Below are positions 18,455-31,197 of a stretch of 64,000 nt of DNA, in pieces. This DNA comes from Modicisalibacter tunisiensis (lineage in GTDB: Bacteria > Pseudomonadota > Gammaproteobacteria > Pseudomonadales > Halomonadaceae): contig NZ_JAGXFD010000001.1 of NCBI RefSeq assembly GCF_020148005.1, positions 1,732,556 to 1,796,555 on the forward strand, written 5' to 3'. The position numbers and the translations under genes are program-made. The notes under the pieces were generated by a model. That model was given only the letters and a program-made list of their open reading frames with translations, was not told where the DNA came from and made no database searches. Each line of letters opens with the position of its first letter. Position 1 is the first letter of the stretch.

Positions 18455-18686
18455 GGCGTTGAAGGTACCGTATTCGGTTTATGCAACAATGTTGCCCCAA
18501 TTGTAGTCCGCGGCGGCGCATTACGGAACCGCCGGGCCGGGCATCGCCGCGATAGGGCTCGGCTATGGAGCGCGGCAGGCGTTGCGTCGTGTCGCTCGTT
18601 CGACCCCGCGGGGCGCGCGGCGTTCCCGTCGGTGCGCTCCCGAAGTGCGCAGAAGAGAAAGTACGCAGGAAAAGGCACAGACCACC

Positions 18687-19823
18687 ATGAATGAATGCAA
18701 GGGTGCCGGCCGCCGGCGACGGTGGCTCGTCAGGTTGCTGGCGGCATGGCTGCTGATCTCGGCCTGGAGCCTGGTCGCCGGGCTCCCCGCCGCCGGCGCC
18801 AGTGAAACGGGCGCGTCCGCGCCGCAGGCAGGCACGTCCTCGACGGTGCTGCGTCGCGATGCGCCGGCCCGCTACACCGTGCAGCGCGGCGACACGCTCT
18901 GGGACATCGCCGGGCGCTTCCTCGCCGACCCCGGGCAATGGCCGCGCCTGTGGCGGGGCAACCCGCAGGTCGACGACCCGCACTGGATCTATCCCGGCGA
19001 CGTGATCCATCTCTACCGTGCTGCCGACGGCACACCGCGCCTGGGGCTCGAGCGCGGGCAGGACGTGGTGCACCTGTCGCCGCAGGTGCGCCGGGTGCCG
19101 CGGCGCCGGGCGGTGCCGCCGCTGCCGCTGGACAAGGTGCAGCGCTTTCTCGAGGCCAATCGCATCGTCGCGCCCGCCCAGCTGGCGCAGGCGCCCTACG
19201 TGATCGCCGGCGATGACCGACGCCTGATCAGCGGGGCCGGCGATCATGTCTACGTGCGTGGCGCGCTGCCCCCGGGCGAGCGTTTTGGTCTCTATCGCCC
19301 CGGCGAGCGCTACGTCGCCCCGGATACCGGCGAATTCCTCGGCCTTGAGCTCGAGACCCTGGGCGAGGCCCGCGTGCTGCGCCGCGAGGGGGACGTCTCC
19401 CGGCTGGTGGTGACCGCCTCGCGTCAGGAGATACGCCCCGGGGATCGGCTGCTGCCGCTGGAGTCGCTGCCGGTGACGCCCGAGTTCCAGCCGCGCCCGC
19501 CGTCGCACCCGGTCGCGGGGCACATCCTCTCGGTGCCCGGCGGCGTGCGCTACATCGGTCGTCTCGACGTGGTGGCGCTCGACCTGGGGCGTCGCGAGGG
19601 CATGGCGCCGGGCACGGTACTGGCCGTCGAGCAGCGCGGCGAGACGCTGAGCGACCCGCTGACCGACGCGGCGGTGACCCTGCCCGACGAGCAGGCGGGC
19701 CGGCTGATGGTGTTCCGGGTCTATGACCGGGTCAGTTATGCCCTGGTCATGCATGCCACGCGCAGCCTGGCGGTGGGCGACCGGGTGCGGGCGCCGCGCC
19801 CGGCGGGAGGGCGAGCGCCATGA
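18687..19823 (+). CDS. LysM domain envelope protein next to dprA
   Basis: A 378-residue exported protein with a signal peptide (about residues 1-40; a basic start followed by a hydrophobic helix). A LysM peptidoglycan-binding motif, YTVQRGDTLWDIAGRFL, lies at about 60-76, followed by WIYPGDVIHLYR. The remainder is rich in beta-type sequence and resembles the YgaU/LysM proteins often encoded between def and dprA in gammaproteobacteria. The ATG at 18687 follows GCAGGAAAAG. Its stop overlaps the dprA start as ATGA. Confidence 0.88.
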   Translation: MNECKGAGRRRRWLVRLLAAWLLISAWSLVAGLPAAGASETGASAPQAGTSSTVLRRDAPARYTVQRGDTLWDIAGRFLADPGQWPRLWRGNPQVDDPHWIYPGDVIHLYRAADGTPRLGLERGQDVVHLSPQVRRVPRRRAVPPLPLDKVQRFLEANRIVAPAQLAQAPYVIAGDDRRLISGAGDHVYVRGALPPGERFGLYRPGERYVAPDTGEFLGLELETLGEARVLRREGDVSRLVVTASRQEIRPGDRLLPLESLPVTPEFQPRPPSHPVAGHILSVPGGVRYIGRLDVVALDLGRREGMAPGTVLAVEQRGETLSDPLTDAAVTLPDEQAGRLMVFRVYDRVSYALVMHATRSLAVGDRVRAPRPAGGRAP

Positions 19824-20932
19824 CCCCGGAGCTGCGCGACTGGCTGGCGCTGTGCCATCTGCCGAAGGTGGGGCCGCGGCGGCTGGCCGAGCTGAGGGCG
19901 GCCCGGCCCGCCTGGCCGGACGGCTGGCTGGCGGTGCTGCCGGCACCGGCGCGGGACGCCCTGCGGCTGTGGCTGGCTCGCCCGGCGGCGAGCCCGATCG
20001 AGGCGCTGGTCGACCGCGCCCTGGCCTGGGAGGCGGCGTCGGTGACCCATCACCTGCTGTATCCCGGGCATCCGGCCTGGCCGGCCCTGCTCGATGAGCT
20101 GCCCGATCCACCGCCGCTGCTCTGGGCCTGGGGGGAGCTTTCCGCGCTCGACGCACCGGGGCTGGCGATCGTCGGCACCCGCCGGCCCACCCGCGACGGC
20201 CTGGGCAATGCCGCGCGTTTCGCCGGCGAGCTGGCCGGTGCCGGGTTCTGCGTGGTCAGCGGCATGGCGATGGGCATCGACGGTCGTGCCCACCAGGCCG
20301 CGCTCGAGGCCGGCGGTCCCAGCATCGGCGTGCTGGGCTGCGGCATCGATGGCGTCTACCCGGCCCGGCACGGCGCGCTCTACCGCGCGATGCGCGAGAC
20401 CGGCCTGCTGCTCAGCGAACACCCGCCCGGCACCCGGGCCAATCCGGCGTTCTTCCCGCGCCGCAACCGGCTGATCACCGGGCTGTCGCTGGGCGTGCTG
20501 GTGGTCGAGGCGGCGGAGAAGAGCGGCTCGCTGATCAGCGCACGGCTGGCCGGGGAGCAGAACCGCGAAGTGTTTGCGCTGCCCGGCTCCCTGAACAATC
20601 CCCAGGCGCGCGGCTGCCTGGCGCTGATTCGCCAGGGCGCCACCCTGGTGACGGAACTCGACGACATCCTCGCCGAGCTCGCTCACTGGATCCCGGTGGG
20701 CGGCGAGCCATTTGGCGAGCCATTCGGCGAGCCTGCCGGCGCGGCATCGCCGCCGGCGACACCGGAGGAGCCGCTGCTGGCCCTGCTCAGCGACTCGCCC
20801 ACGCCGCTGGACCTGCTCATCGAGCTGTCCGGCCAGGGCGTGCTGCACTGCCAGCAGCGCCTGCTGGAGTTCGAACTGGACGGCCGGGCGGCCCAGGTGC
20901 CCGGTGGCTGGGTCCGCCTGCCCGGGGCCTGA
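19820..20932 (+). CDS. dprA: DNA-processing protein DprA
   Basis: A 370-residue DprA/Smf protein that loads RecA on incoming single-stranded DNA during natural transformation. The Rossmann-like core is clear: VGTRRPTRDG, VVSGMAMGIDGRAH, GVLGCGIDGVYP, FFPRRNRLITGLS and VVEAAEKSGSLISARLA. A C-terminal winged-helix DML1-like domain occupies about residues 315-370. Just before it lies a small duplication, GEPFGEPFGEP, in the linker. It is translationally coupled to the LysM gene. Confidence 0.94.
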   Translation: MTPELRDWLALCHLPKVGPRRLAELRAARPAWPDGWLAVLPAPARDALRLWLARPAASPIEALVDRALAWEAASVTHHLLYPGHPAWPALLDELPDPPPLLWAWGELSALDAPGLAIVGTRRPTRDGLGNAARFAGELAGAGFCVVSGMAMGIDGRAHQAALEAGGPSIGVLGCGIDGVYPARHGALYRAMRETGLLLSEHPPGTRANPAFFPRRNRLITGLSLGVLVVEAAEKSGSLISARLAGEQNREVFALPGSLNNPQARGCLALIRQGATLVTELDDILAELAHWIPVGGEPFGEPFGEPAGAASPPATPEEPLLALLSDSPTPLDLLIELSGQGVLHCQQRLLEFELDGRAAQVPGGWVRLPGA

Positions 20933-20956
20933 GGCGCTGTGACCCCCGGCGCGGCA

Positions 20957-20965
20957 TGCTAGAAT
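20957..20965 (+). promoter_or_regulatory. Extended -10 promoter of tsaC
   Basis: TGCTAGAAT lies 35 bases before the tsaC start, the same extended -10 seen before tapT, der and (as CGCTAGAAT) fabV. Confidence 0.5.
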
Positions 20966-21000
20966 GAGCGGCTTTCGGACGTGCGGAGACAACGGGCGAA

Positions 21001-21555
21001 ATGAGCACCGCGACTGGTTTCGAGGCCGCCGTGGCGACCCTGCGCGACGGCGGCGTGATCGCGTATCCCACCGAAGGGGTGTGGGGGCTGGGTTGCGACC
21101 CGGACGACCCCGCGGCGCTGCAGGCCGTGCTGACCCTCAAGCAGCGCGACCCGGCCAAGGGGTTGATCCTGATCGCCGGCGACATCGCCCAGGTGGCGCC
21201 GTGGCTGGAGGGCATCAGCAAGGCCCAGCGCGAGACGCTGCTGGCCACCTGGCCCGGGCCCAACACCTGGCTGGTGCCCGACAACGGCCGGGCCCATCCG
21301 CTGCTGCGCGGCGAGCATGACCGCGTCGCCCTGCGGGTCAGTGACCATCCGCTGGTCGCCGTGCTGTGCGCCGCCCACGGCGGGCCGATCGTCTCCACCT
21401 CGGCGAACCCGGCGGGCGCCGAGCCGGCCCGGGACCTGGCCACCGTGCGCCGCTACTTCGGGGCGTCGCTGGTCGCCGTGGACGGCGCGCTGGGTGGCCA
21501 GGCCCGTCCCAGCCGCATCCGCGACCTGGTCACCGGGGACACGCTGCGCGAGTGA
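21001..21555 (+). CDS. tsaC: Threonylcarbamoyl-AMP synthase (TsaC)
   Basis: A 184-residue YrdC-fold enzyme that makes threonylcarbamoyl-AMP from threonine, bicarbonate and ATP, the first step of t6A37 tRNA modification. The motifs GGVIAYPTEGVWGLGCDP, LKQRDPAKGLILIAG, WPGPNTWLVP and STSANPAG are characteristic. It lacks the C-terminal Sua5 domain, so it is the short TsaC form. It feeds the same modification that TcdA (7348-8169) later cyclises. Confidence 0.94.
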   Translation: MSTATGFEAAVATLRDGGVIAYPTEGVWGLGCDPDDPAALQAVLTLKQRDPAKGLILIAGDIAQVAPWLEGISKAQRETLLATWPGPNTWLVPDNGRAHPLLRGEHDRVALRVSDHPLVAVLCAAHGGPIVSTSANPAGAEPARDLATVRRYFGASLVAVDGALGGQARPSRIRDLVTGDTLRE

Positions 21556-23353
<1,798 letters not shown>

Positions 23354-23359
23354 CCGGGC

Positions 23360-24151
23360 TCAGCCCGGCCGCTGGCAGTCGGGCGTGCGACCGGCGTCGC
23401 GGGCCTGACGGTAGAGCTGGAGCGCCTGATCCATCTGCGCCTGCAGGCCGTCGATGCGCTGGCCGTGGCTGGGGTGGGTGGACAGCCACACCGGCGGCTG
23501 GCTCTGGCTGTTGGCCTCCATGTTCTTCCATAGGTCGATGCTCGCGCGTGGGTCGAACCCGGCGCGGGCCATCAGGTTGAGCCCCAGGGTATCGGCCTCG
23601 CTCTCCTGCTTGCGCGAGAAGGGCATCAGGATACCGTACTTGGCGCCCATGCCCAGCAGGCCCATCAGCTGCTGCCCCCCCTGACCCTCGAGCCCGGCGG
23701 CGGACTGCAGCACCGAGAGGCCGGTCTGGGTCGCCGCCTGGGTCGAGACCCGCTCGTTGGCGTGATGCGCCAGCACGTGGGCGACCTCGTGGCCGAGCAC
23801 GGTGGCCAGCTGGTTCTGGTTCTTGGCGACCTGGAGAAGCCCGGTGTTGACGCCGATATGGCCGCCGGGCAGGGCGAAGGCGTTGGCGGAGTCATCCTTG
23901 AAGACCTTGACCTCCCAGCTTTCGCCGCTGCCGGTCTGGGCGGTGACGGCATGGGCCACGCACTGCACGTAGTCGGCGGTCGCGCCGCCCACGGTGGGCA
24001 GTTTCTGCTGGTACTGCTGGAAGCTCTGGTCGCCCATCTGATTGATCTCCTGGTCGGAGAACAGGGTCAGCTGCGAGCGCCCGGTGGGCGTCTGGCTGCA
24101 GGCGGCCAGCACGAGTGTCAGGCTGATCGCGCCGAGCGTACGAAGTGTCAT
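23360..24151 (-). CDS. M48 family metalloprotease lipoprotein
   Basis: A 263-residue periplasmic, lipid-anchored zinc protease related to LoiP/YggG. A lipoprotein signal ends in the lipobox LAAC (Cys17). The zinc motif HEVAHVLAHH lies near residues 124-133, and the third ligand is in SRKQESEADTLGL. Such proteases degrade misfolded or unassembled outer-membrane proteins. The start MTLRTLGAISLTLVLAACS follows GGGAGAGACCC. It faces aroE, with only 6 bases between the stops. LoiP versus another M48 member cannot be decided here. Confidence 0.88.
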   Translation of the reverse strand: MTLRTLGAISLTLVLAACSQTPTGRSQLTLFSDQEINQMGDQSFQQYQQKLPTVGGATADYVQCVAHAVTAQTGSGESWEVKVFKDDSANAFALPGGHIGVNTGLLQVAKNQNQLATVLGHEVAHVLAHHANERVSTQAATQTGLSVLQSAAGLEGQGGQQLMGLLGMGAKYGILMPFSRKQESEADTLGLNLMARAGFDPRASIDLWKNMEANSQSQPPVWLSTHPSHGQRIDGLQAQMDQALQLYRQARDAGRTPDCQRPG

Positions 24152-24279
24152 GGGTCTCTCCCTGAGAATGGGCTGGGGGAACCGCGCTGGACAGCGGCGG
24201 TCGCGTTCCGTGTCGGTGATCGCCTTCAAGATACCCCGTTGCCACGCGGGGTCAACCGGATTGGAGAGAGGGAGAAACC

Positions 24280-25137
24280 ATGGATGATCGCCTGTCGCAA
24301 CGCCTGCACGGCCTGCTGGATCGCATCGAGGCGTGGCTGCCGCCGGCACCCGAGGCCGCCGACTGGTCGCGGGACGTGGCCGCGATCTGGCAGCGCCATC
24401 CGCTCGGCGGCCAGCTGGTCCCGGTGGCGGCCCGCGATGCGGTGCGCCTCGACGACCTGGTGGGCGTCGATCGGCAGCGCGAGGCGCTGCTCGCCAACAC
24501 GCGGGCCTTCCTGGCCGGCCGCCCGGCCAACCACGCCCTGCTGTGGGGCGCACGGGGCAGCGGCAAGTCGTCGATGGTGCGGGCGCTGCTCAACACCCTG
24601 GCGCCGGAAGGGCTGCGGTTGATCCAGGTCGACCGCCACGACCTGGCCGGCCTGCCGGCGCTGGTGGCGCAGCTGCGCGATACCGAGCACCGCTTCATCG
24701 TCTATTGCGACGACCTGTCGTTCGAGGGCCACGACGACGCCTACAAGGCGCTCAAGAGCGTGCTCGACGGCACCCTGACCGGCCCGCCGGAGAACGTGCT
24801 GCTCTACGCCACCTCCAACCGTCGCCATCTGCTGCCCGAGTCGCTGGCCGACAACGCCGACACCCGGCTGGTCGGCGACGAGCTGCATCACGGCGATGCC
24901 GTCGAGGAGAAGATCTCGCTGTCGGACCGCTTCGGCCTGTGGCTGGCCTTCCATCCCTTCAACCAGGACTCCTATCTCGAGGCCTGCCGTCACTGGGTGG
25001 CGCACCTGGGCGGGGGGGACGCCTGGAACGAGGCGGCCCGGGAAGCCGCGCTGCGATACGCGACCCTGCGCGGGGCGCGCAGCGGACGGGCCGCCTGGCA
25101 GTTCGCCTGCCAGTGGGTGGGCAGCGGGGTCGGTTGA
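24280..25137 (+). CDS. DUF815 family P-loop ATPase
   Basis: A 285-residue AAA-type ATPase of the DUF815 family. The Walker A motif is LWGARGSGKSSMV (about residues 87-99), the Walker B region is IVYCDDLSFEG, and sensor-like YATSNRRHLLPES follows. The family is widespread, and its cellular role is not established. GGAGAG lies before the ATG. It is convergent with der. Confidence 0.87.
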   Translation: MDDRLSQRLHGLLDRIEAWLPPAPEAADWSRDVAAIWQRHPLGGQLVPVAARDAVRLDDLVGVDRQREALLANTRAFLAGRPANHALLWGARGSGKSSMVRALLNTLAPEGLRLIQVDRHDLAGLPALVAQLRDTEHRFIVYCDDLSFEGHDDAYKALKSVLDGTLTGPPENVLLYATSNRRHLLPESLADNADTRLVGDELHHGDAVEEKISLSDRFGLWLAFHPFNQDSYLEACRHWVAHLGGGDAWNEAAREAALRYATLRGARSGRAAWQFACQWVGSGVG

Positions 25138-25155
25138 GCCGCGCCCCGGGCGGGG

Positions 25156-26568
25156 TCAGCGCCGGCTGCGGCGCGCCTCGCGGGTCCTTGCCAGCTGGCG
25201 GGCGCGGGCCTTCTCGCGGTCGTTGGCGCCGGCATTGGGGTCGTAGGGGTTGGCGCCGGAGCGGAACTCGAAGCGGATCGGCGTGCCGCGCACCTTGAGC
25301 ACCTTGCGGAAGGTGTTGGTCAGGTAGCGCTTGTAGGCCTCGGGCAGCGACGCCGTCTGGTTGCCGTGGACGACGATGATCGGCGGGTTGCTGCCGCCCT
25401 GGTGGGCCATGCGCAGCTTGATGCGCCGGCCGTTGATCAGCGGCGGCTGGTGCTCGCTGACCGCATCCTGAAGGATGGTGGTCAGGCGGTTGGTCGACCA
25501 GTGGGCGGTGGCGGCCTTGTAGGCACGCTCGATCGACGGGTAGAGATCGCCCACCGCGGTGCCGTGCAGCGCCGAGATGAAGTGCAGGTCGGCGTAGTCG
25601 GCGAAGCCCAGGCGGCGCTTGATCTCGCTGCGCATCTTGTCGCGCTGCTCGCTTTCCAGGCCGTCCCACTTGTTGACCGCCAGCACCAGTGCCCGCCCCG
25701 AGGAGAGCACGTAGTCGAGCAGGTGCATGTCCTGCTCCACCAGCCCGCTGCGGGCGTCGAGCACCATGATCGCCACATGGCATTCCTTGATCGCCTCGAG
25801 CGTCTTGATGATCGAGAACTTCTCGGCCACCAGGCTGACGTTCTTGCGGCGGCGCACGCCGGCGGTGTCGACCAGCACGTAGGGCCGGCCGCGGCGCTCG
25901 TAGGGGATCTCGATGGCGTCGCGGGTGGTGCCGGCCTCGTCGAAGACCACCACCCGCTCCTCGCCGAGGAGGCGATTGACCAGCGTCGACTTGCCGACGT
26001 TGGGGCGGCCGATCACGCCGATGCGGATGCCCTGGTCGGCGGGGGGAAGCGCATCCGCGTCGCTGTCGGTGTTGCGTTCGGGGAAGGGCGCGAGCACCTC
26101 GTCGATCAGCGCGGTGACGTTGCGCCCGTGGCTGGCGGCGATGGGGCGCGGGTCGCCCAGACCCAGCCCCCAGAACTCGGCCATCGCCGAGTGCTCCTCG
26201 AGGCCGTCGGTCTTGTTGACCACCAGCCAGGTCTTCTTCTGGTTGACCCGCAGGTGGTTGGCGATCGCCTCGTCGGCGGGAATCAGGCCGCTGCGCGCAT
26301 CGACCAGGAACAGCACGATGTCGGCCTCGTCGATGGCCAGCAGCGACTGCTCGGCCATGGCCGCGTCGATGCCCTGCTCGTCGCCGCTGATGCCGCCGGT
26401 ATCGATGACGGTGTATTCCTTGCCGCCGAGCTGGCCGTTGCCGTACTTGCGGTCGCGGGTCAGCCCCGGGAAGTCGGCCACCAGGGCATCGCGCGAGCGG
26501 GTCAGGCGATTGAAAAGGGTCGATTTGCCGACATTGGGTCGGCCGACCAGGGCGATCACGGGAGTCAT
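25156..26568 (-). CDS. der: Ribosome biogenesis GTPase Der (EngA)
   Basis: A 470-residue GTPase with two tandem G domains and a C-terminal KH-like domain, needed for 50S subunit maturation. G1 motifs occur twice: [13 protein letters not shown] near the start and [16 protein letters not shown] near residue 180. The matching NKTD and NKWD G4 motifs are present. The ATG at 26568 ([11 protein letters not shown]) is preferred; a TTG three codons earlier is possible. It ends the ndk-rlmN-pilW-rodZ-ispG-hisS-yfgM-bamB-der series. Confidence 0.95.
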   Translation of the reverse strand: MTPVIALVGRPNVGKSTLFNRLTRSRDALVADFPGLTRDRKYGNGQLGGKEYTVIDTGGISGDEQGIDAAMAEQSLLAIDEADIVLFLVDARSGLIPADEAIANHLRVNQKKTWLVVNKTDGLEEHSAMAEFWGLGLGDPRPIAASHGRNVTALIDEVLAPFPERNTDSDADALPPADQGIRIGVIGRPNVGKSTLVNRLLGEERVVVFDEAGTTRDAIEIPYERRGRPYVLVDTAGVRRRKNVSLVAEKFSIIKTLEAIKECHVAIMVLDARSGLVEQDMHLLDYVLSSGRALVLAVNKWDGLESEQRDKMRSEIKRRLGFADYADLHFISALHGTAVGDLYPSIERAYKAATAHWSTNRLTTILQDAVSEHQPPLINGRRIKLRMAHQGGSNPPIIVVHGNQTASLPEAYKRYLTNTFRKVLKVRGTPIRFEFRSGANPYDPNAGANDREKARARQLARTREARRSRR

Positions 26569-26640
26569 GGGAGTCAACGAGCCGAGGTTCAGGAACGGAA
26601 TGTCGCACGGCCCCGGGCGGGGCGCGCGGTCAGGGAGGCG

Positions 26641-26649
26641 ATTCTAGCA
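26641..26649 (-). promoter_or_regulatory. Extended -10 promoter before der
   Basis: On the minus strand TGCTAGAAT lies about 75 bases before the der ATG, suggesting that der has its own promoter after palindromic element C rather than relying only on read-through from bamB. Confidence 0.5.
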
Positions 26650-26715
26650 TTACCCGGGCGGGGCGCCCAATGTTCTATGGGGAAGTGGTGAAGAAGGGCA
26701 GGCGGTGTGGCTTTT

Positions 26716-26826
26716 CCGGCGGCAAGGCTTCTCGAGGGGCGCTGTAAACCCTTCCCTGGGCGCTACCTCGGCCCTCCCTGGGCCGAGGCCCCCCGCTTCG
26801 ACCTGTCCCCCGGAGCCCCTTGCGAG
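26716..26826 (+). repeat. Dispersed intergenic palindromic element, copy C
   Basis: The third copy of the element at 6979-7079 and 9067-9174, plus orientation, in the der-bamB gap (26569-26893, no gene). The hairpin arms are CCTCGGCC (26766-26773) and GGCCGAGG (26781-26788). The core CCCTTCCCTGGGCGCTACCT is identical to copies A and B. Confidence 0.8.
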
Positions 26827-26893
26827 ACGCAACGAGGTCGCCTGTGGGGGGGGGTGATGCCGACGGGCCGGGGAGGCCCCGTCGGCGTGCGAC

Positions 26894-28045
26894 TTACTGG
26901 CCGCCCTTGAGGCGATAGGCGGCGAGGTCGCCCTCGTTGTCCATCACGTAGAGCCGCTTGCCGTCGCTGAGCGGAGTCAGGCTGATGCCGTCGCCGAGTT
27001 CGGTGCGACCCACCAGCTTGCCGCTTTCGGCGTCGAGCAGGTGCACGTAGCCGGCGTAGTCGCCCACGGCCAGACGGCCGTCGATGAAGGCCGGTGAGGT
27101 CAGGCTGCGGCCCTCGAGGGCATCGCTTTCCCACATCACCCGCCCGGAGTTGGCGTCGAGGGCCAGCACGTGGCTGTCCGCGTTGACCGTGAACAGGAAG
27201 TCGCCGACCAGCAGCGGGCTCAGGTAGCTGGAGGCGTCGTGTGACCAGAGGATCTTGCCGGTGGTGGCCTGTAGGGCCAGCAGGCGGCCGTTGTAGCTGG
27301 TGACGTAGAGCCGGCCGTCGGGGGTGAGCAGCGGCTGGCCGTCGAGGTCCACCAGGCGGTCGACCTCGGTGCGGCCCTTGGGCACCGCCACGCGCATGTC
27401 CCACAGCGGCTGGCCGCTGCGGTTGTCGAGCGTCACCAGGCGGCCGTTGGCGAAGCCGGCGAAGCTGACCTGGTTGATCACCCGCGGCGTGCCGGTGCCG
27501 CGCAGGGTCAGCGCCGGCTGGTTGCTGGTGTAGACCCACTGCTCCTTGCCGGTGGCGCGGTCCAGGGCGGTGACCGCGCCGTCGACGCTCTGCACCACCA
27601 GCAGGTCGCGATTGGCCTGCGGCGCGGCGAGCACCTCGCTGGAGACCCGCGAGCGCCAGACGACGCTGCCGTCGGCCTGGTCGAGGGCCAGCACCTCGCC
27701 GTTGCGGGTGCCCAGGTAGATGCGGTCGGCGATGGCGGTGAGGCCGCTGGAGACCGGCGTGTCGAGGGTCACCTGCCACTGGGTCTCGTCGGTGGCGGTG
27801 TCGATGGCCCGCAGCAGGCCCGACTGGTCGGCGGCGAACAGCCGGTCCTGGTCGATGGCCGGGGTGATCGGGTAGCGGGCGATGCCCAGCCCGTCACCGA
27901 TCGACTGGTCCCACTGCATCTGCAGGTCGGCCTGGCGGTCGATGTCGGTCAGCGGCTTGGGCGGGTACTCGGGCTCGACGTTGCCCGAGCAGCCCGCCAG
28001 CAGGGAGAGCAGAAGGGCGGGGGCGAGCAGCTGGACGAGTTTCAT
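26894..28045 (-). CDS. bamB: Outer membrane assembly lipoprotein BamB
   Basis: A 383-residue lipoprotein subunit of the BAM complex that helps insert beta-barrel proteins into the outer membrane. The lipobox LLAGC places the lipidated Cys at residue 19. The remainder is an eight-bladed PQQ-type beta-propeller, with repeated blades such as ALDQADGSVVWRSRV, ALDRATGKEQWVY, ALQATTGKILWSHDA and ALDANSGRVMWES. The start overlaps the yfgM stop as ATGA. Confidence 0.95.
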   Translation of the reverse strand: MKLVQLLAPALLLSLLAGCSGNVEPEYPPKPLTDIDRQADLQMQWDQSIGDGLGIARYPITPAIDQDRLFAADQSGLLRAIDTATDETQWQVTLDTPVSSGLTAIADRIYLGTRNGEVLALDQADGSVVWRSRVSSEVLAAPQANRDLLVVQSVDGAVTALDRATGKEQWVYTSNQPALTLRGTGTPRVINQVSFAGFANGRLVTLDNRSGQPLWDMRVAVPKGRTEVDRLVDLDGQPLLTPDGRLYVTSYNGRLLALQATTGKILWSHDASSYLSPLLVGDFLFTVNADSHVLALDANSGRVMWESDALEGRSLTSPAFIDGRLAVGDYAGYVHLLDAESGKLVGRTELGDGISLTPLSDGKRLYVMDNEGDLAAYRLKGGQ

Positions 28046-28701
28046 AGCGTGGCATCCTCCGCGCCGAGATTGTCGAGCTTGAGCTGGGCGCCGAACACCG
28101 GCTGGCCCTGCTCGCGGGACAGGTCGAGCGCCTTCTGATAGGCGGTGCGCGCCTCGTCGTTGTTATCCAGGGCCACCAGGGCGTCGCCGCGGGTCATGGC
28201 CTGCGAGGCGGCCAGGCTGTCGGGGATGCCGGCGTCGAGGGTGTCGAGCGCCGCCTGGGGGTGGCCGTCGGCGACCTGGATGCGTGCCAGGCGCAGGCGG
28301 GCCAGCCCCTTGAGATAGGCATCGTCGCTGGTGTCGATCACGTTCGACAGCGCCTGCCGGGCGCCGGCGAGGTCGCCGTCGGCGACCTCCAGGCGGGCCT
28401 GGATCAGCGCGGCCAGGTCCGCGTAGAGGGTGCCGCCGTGCTCGTTGCGCAGCGTGCCGATCAGTTCGTCGGCGCGGGCGATGGTCTTGTCGTCAAGGCT
28501 GTCCTGGCCGGCCAGCCCCAGCAGTTCCTGGTAGCTCGCCGAGGCGGCGGCGGCCTGGTTGTGCTGGTAGCGTTCCCAGGCCTTCCAGCCGACCACCGCG
28601 GCCGCCGCGACGGCCACGCCGAGGATCAGCGACTTGCCGTTGTCCTTCCACCAGCGCTTGATGGCGTCCAGCTGTTCTTCTTCGCTCCTAAGCTCGGCCA
28701 C
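28042..28701 (-). CDS. yfgM: YfgM-type ancillary SecYEG translocon subunit
   Basis: A 219-residue single-pass inner-membrane protein: a charged cytosolic start (AELRSEEEQLDAIKRWWK), one membrane helix at about 23-44, then a periplasmic TPR-like domain. In E. coli YfgM binds SecYEG and the chaperone PpiD. The start is GTG behind GAGGGG, giving the conserved N-terminus. It is coupled to bamB. Confidence 0.9.
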   Translation of the reverse strand: MAELRSEEEQLDAIKRWWKDNGKSLILGVAVAAAAVVGWKAWERYQHNQAAAASASYQELLGLAGQDSLDDKTIARADELIGTLRNEHGGTLYADLAALIQARLEVADGDLAGARQALSNVIDTSDDAYLKGLARLRLARIQVADGHPQAALDTLDAGIPDSLAASQAMTRGDALVALDNNDEARTAYQKALDLSREQGQPVFGAQLKLDNLGAEDATL

Positions 28702-28759
28702 CGATGGCCCCTCCTATGCCGTGAGGTCCCGTGCCGGGGGCACGGACTTTATTTCAGTC

Positions 28760-30040
<1,281 letters not shown>

Positions 30041-30063
30041 CGAAACGAATCTCCTGAAGCGGT

Positions 30064-31179
30064 TCAGCCCTCGCGGGCGATGGTGTTCTGCTCGGCCTGT
30101 TCCTTCTCGCGGACCTTGTCGCGGATCAGCCGTTCCAGGTCGTCGACCAGGTGGTCGTTGCGCAGCTTGGAGGCCGGCTTGCCGTCGATGTAGACGAGAT
30201 TGGCGGGGCTGCCGCCGGTCAGGCCGATGTCGCTTTCCTTGGCCTCGCCCGGGCCGTTGACCACGCAGCCGATCACCGAGACGTCGAGCGGCGTCATGAC
30301 GTCGTCGAGACGCTCCTCGAGGGCGTTCATGGTGCCGATGACGTCGAAGTTCTGGCGCGAGCAGCTGGGGCAGGCGACGAAGTTGATGCCCTTGGCGCGC
30401 AGGCGCAGGCTCTTGAGCATGTCGTAGCCGACCTTGACCTCCTCGACCGGGTCGGCGGCCAGCGACACGCGGATGGTGTCGCCGATGCCGTCCATCAAGA
30501 GCATGCCCAGCCCGATCGACGACTTGACGGTGCCCGAGCGCAGGCCGCCGGCCTCGGTGATCCCCAGGTGCAGCGGCTGCTCGATGCGCGTGGCCAGGTC
30601 GCGGTAGGCGGCGACCGCCATGAACACGTCGGAGGCCTTGACGCTGACCTTGAAGTCGGGGAAGTCGAGGCGCTCGAGATGGTCGATGTGGCGCATCGCC
30701 GACTCGACCAGCGCCGCGGGGGTGGGCTCGCCGTATTTCTTCTGCAAGTCCTTTTCCAGCGAGCCGGCGTTGACGCCGATGCGGATGGGGATGCCGCGGT
30801 CGCGGGCGGCGTCCACCACGGCGCGCACCCGGTCCTCGCGGCCGATGTTGCCGGGGTTGATGCGCAGGCAGTCGACGCCGAGCTCGGCGACGCGCAGGGC
30901 GATCCGGTAGTCGAAGTGGATGTCGGCGACCAGCGGTACCGGCGAGCCGGCCTTGATGCGGCCGAAGGCCTCGGCGGCGTCCATGGTCGGCACCGAGACG
31001 CGCACGATGTCGGCGCCGGCCTGGGCGAGGCGCTGGATCTGGGCGAGCGTGGCCTCGACGTCGAGGGTGTCGGTGTTGGTCATGCTCTGCACGGAGATGG
31101 GCGCGTCACCACCTACCGGGACGGAGCCGACATGAATCTGGCGCGACTGGCGCCGCTTGATCGGGGATTGCGCGTGCAT
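30064..31179 (-). CDS. ispG: 4-hydroxy-3-methylbut-2-enyl diphosphate synthase (IspG)
   Basis: A 371-residue [4Fe-4S] enzyme of the MEP isoprenoid pathway that converts MEcPP to HMBPP. The TIM-barrel half starts with [16 protein letters not shown]. The cluster-binding cysteines are in [13 protein letters not shown] and [11 protein letters not shown]. The protein depends on Fe-S cluster supply, which is relevant to the reduced isc locus upstream. It sits between rodZ and hisS. Confidence 0.96.
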   Translation of the reverse strand: MHAQSPIKRRQSRQIHVGSVPVGGDAPISVQSMTNTDTLDVEATLAQIQRLAQAGADIVRVSVPTMDAAEAFGRIKAGSPVPLVADIHFDYRIALRVAELGVDCLRINPGNIGREDRVRAVVDAARDRGIPIRIGVNAGSLEKDLQKKYGEPTPAALVESAMRHIDHLERLDFPDFKVSVKASDVFMAVAAYRDLATRIEQPLHLGITEAGGLRSGTVKSSIGLGMLLMDGIGDTIRVSLAADPVEEVKVGYDMLKSLRLRAKGINFVACPSCSRQNFDVIGTMNALEERLDDVMTPLDVSVIGCVVNGPGEAKESDIGLTGGSPANLVYIDGKPASKLRNDHLVDDLERLIRDKVREKEQAEQNTIAREG

Positions 31180-31197
31180 CGCGAAGTCCTCTCCCAG

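Noticed and set aside
20700-20740. Triple GEPF duplication in DprA as a possible functional repeat.
   Set aside because: It lies in a linker between two intact domains and is most simply replication slippage.
26707-26910. Open frames across palindromic element C, and similar ones across copies A and B.
   Set aside because: They differ between copies, have no conserved protein, and follow the repeat rather than codon constraint.
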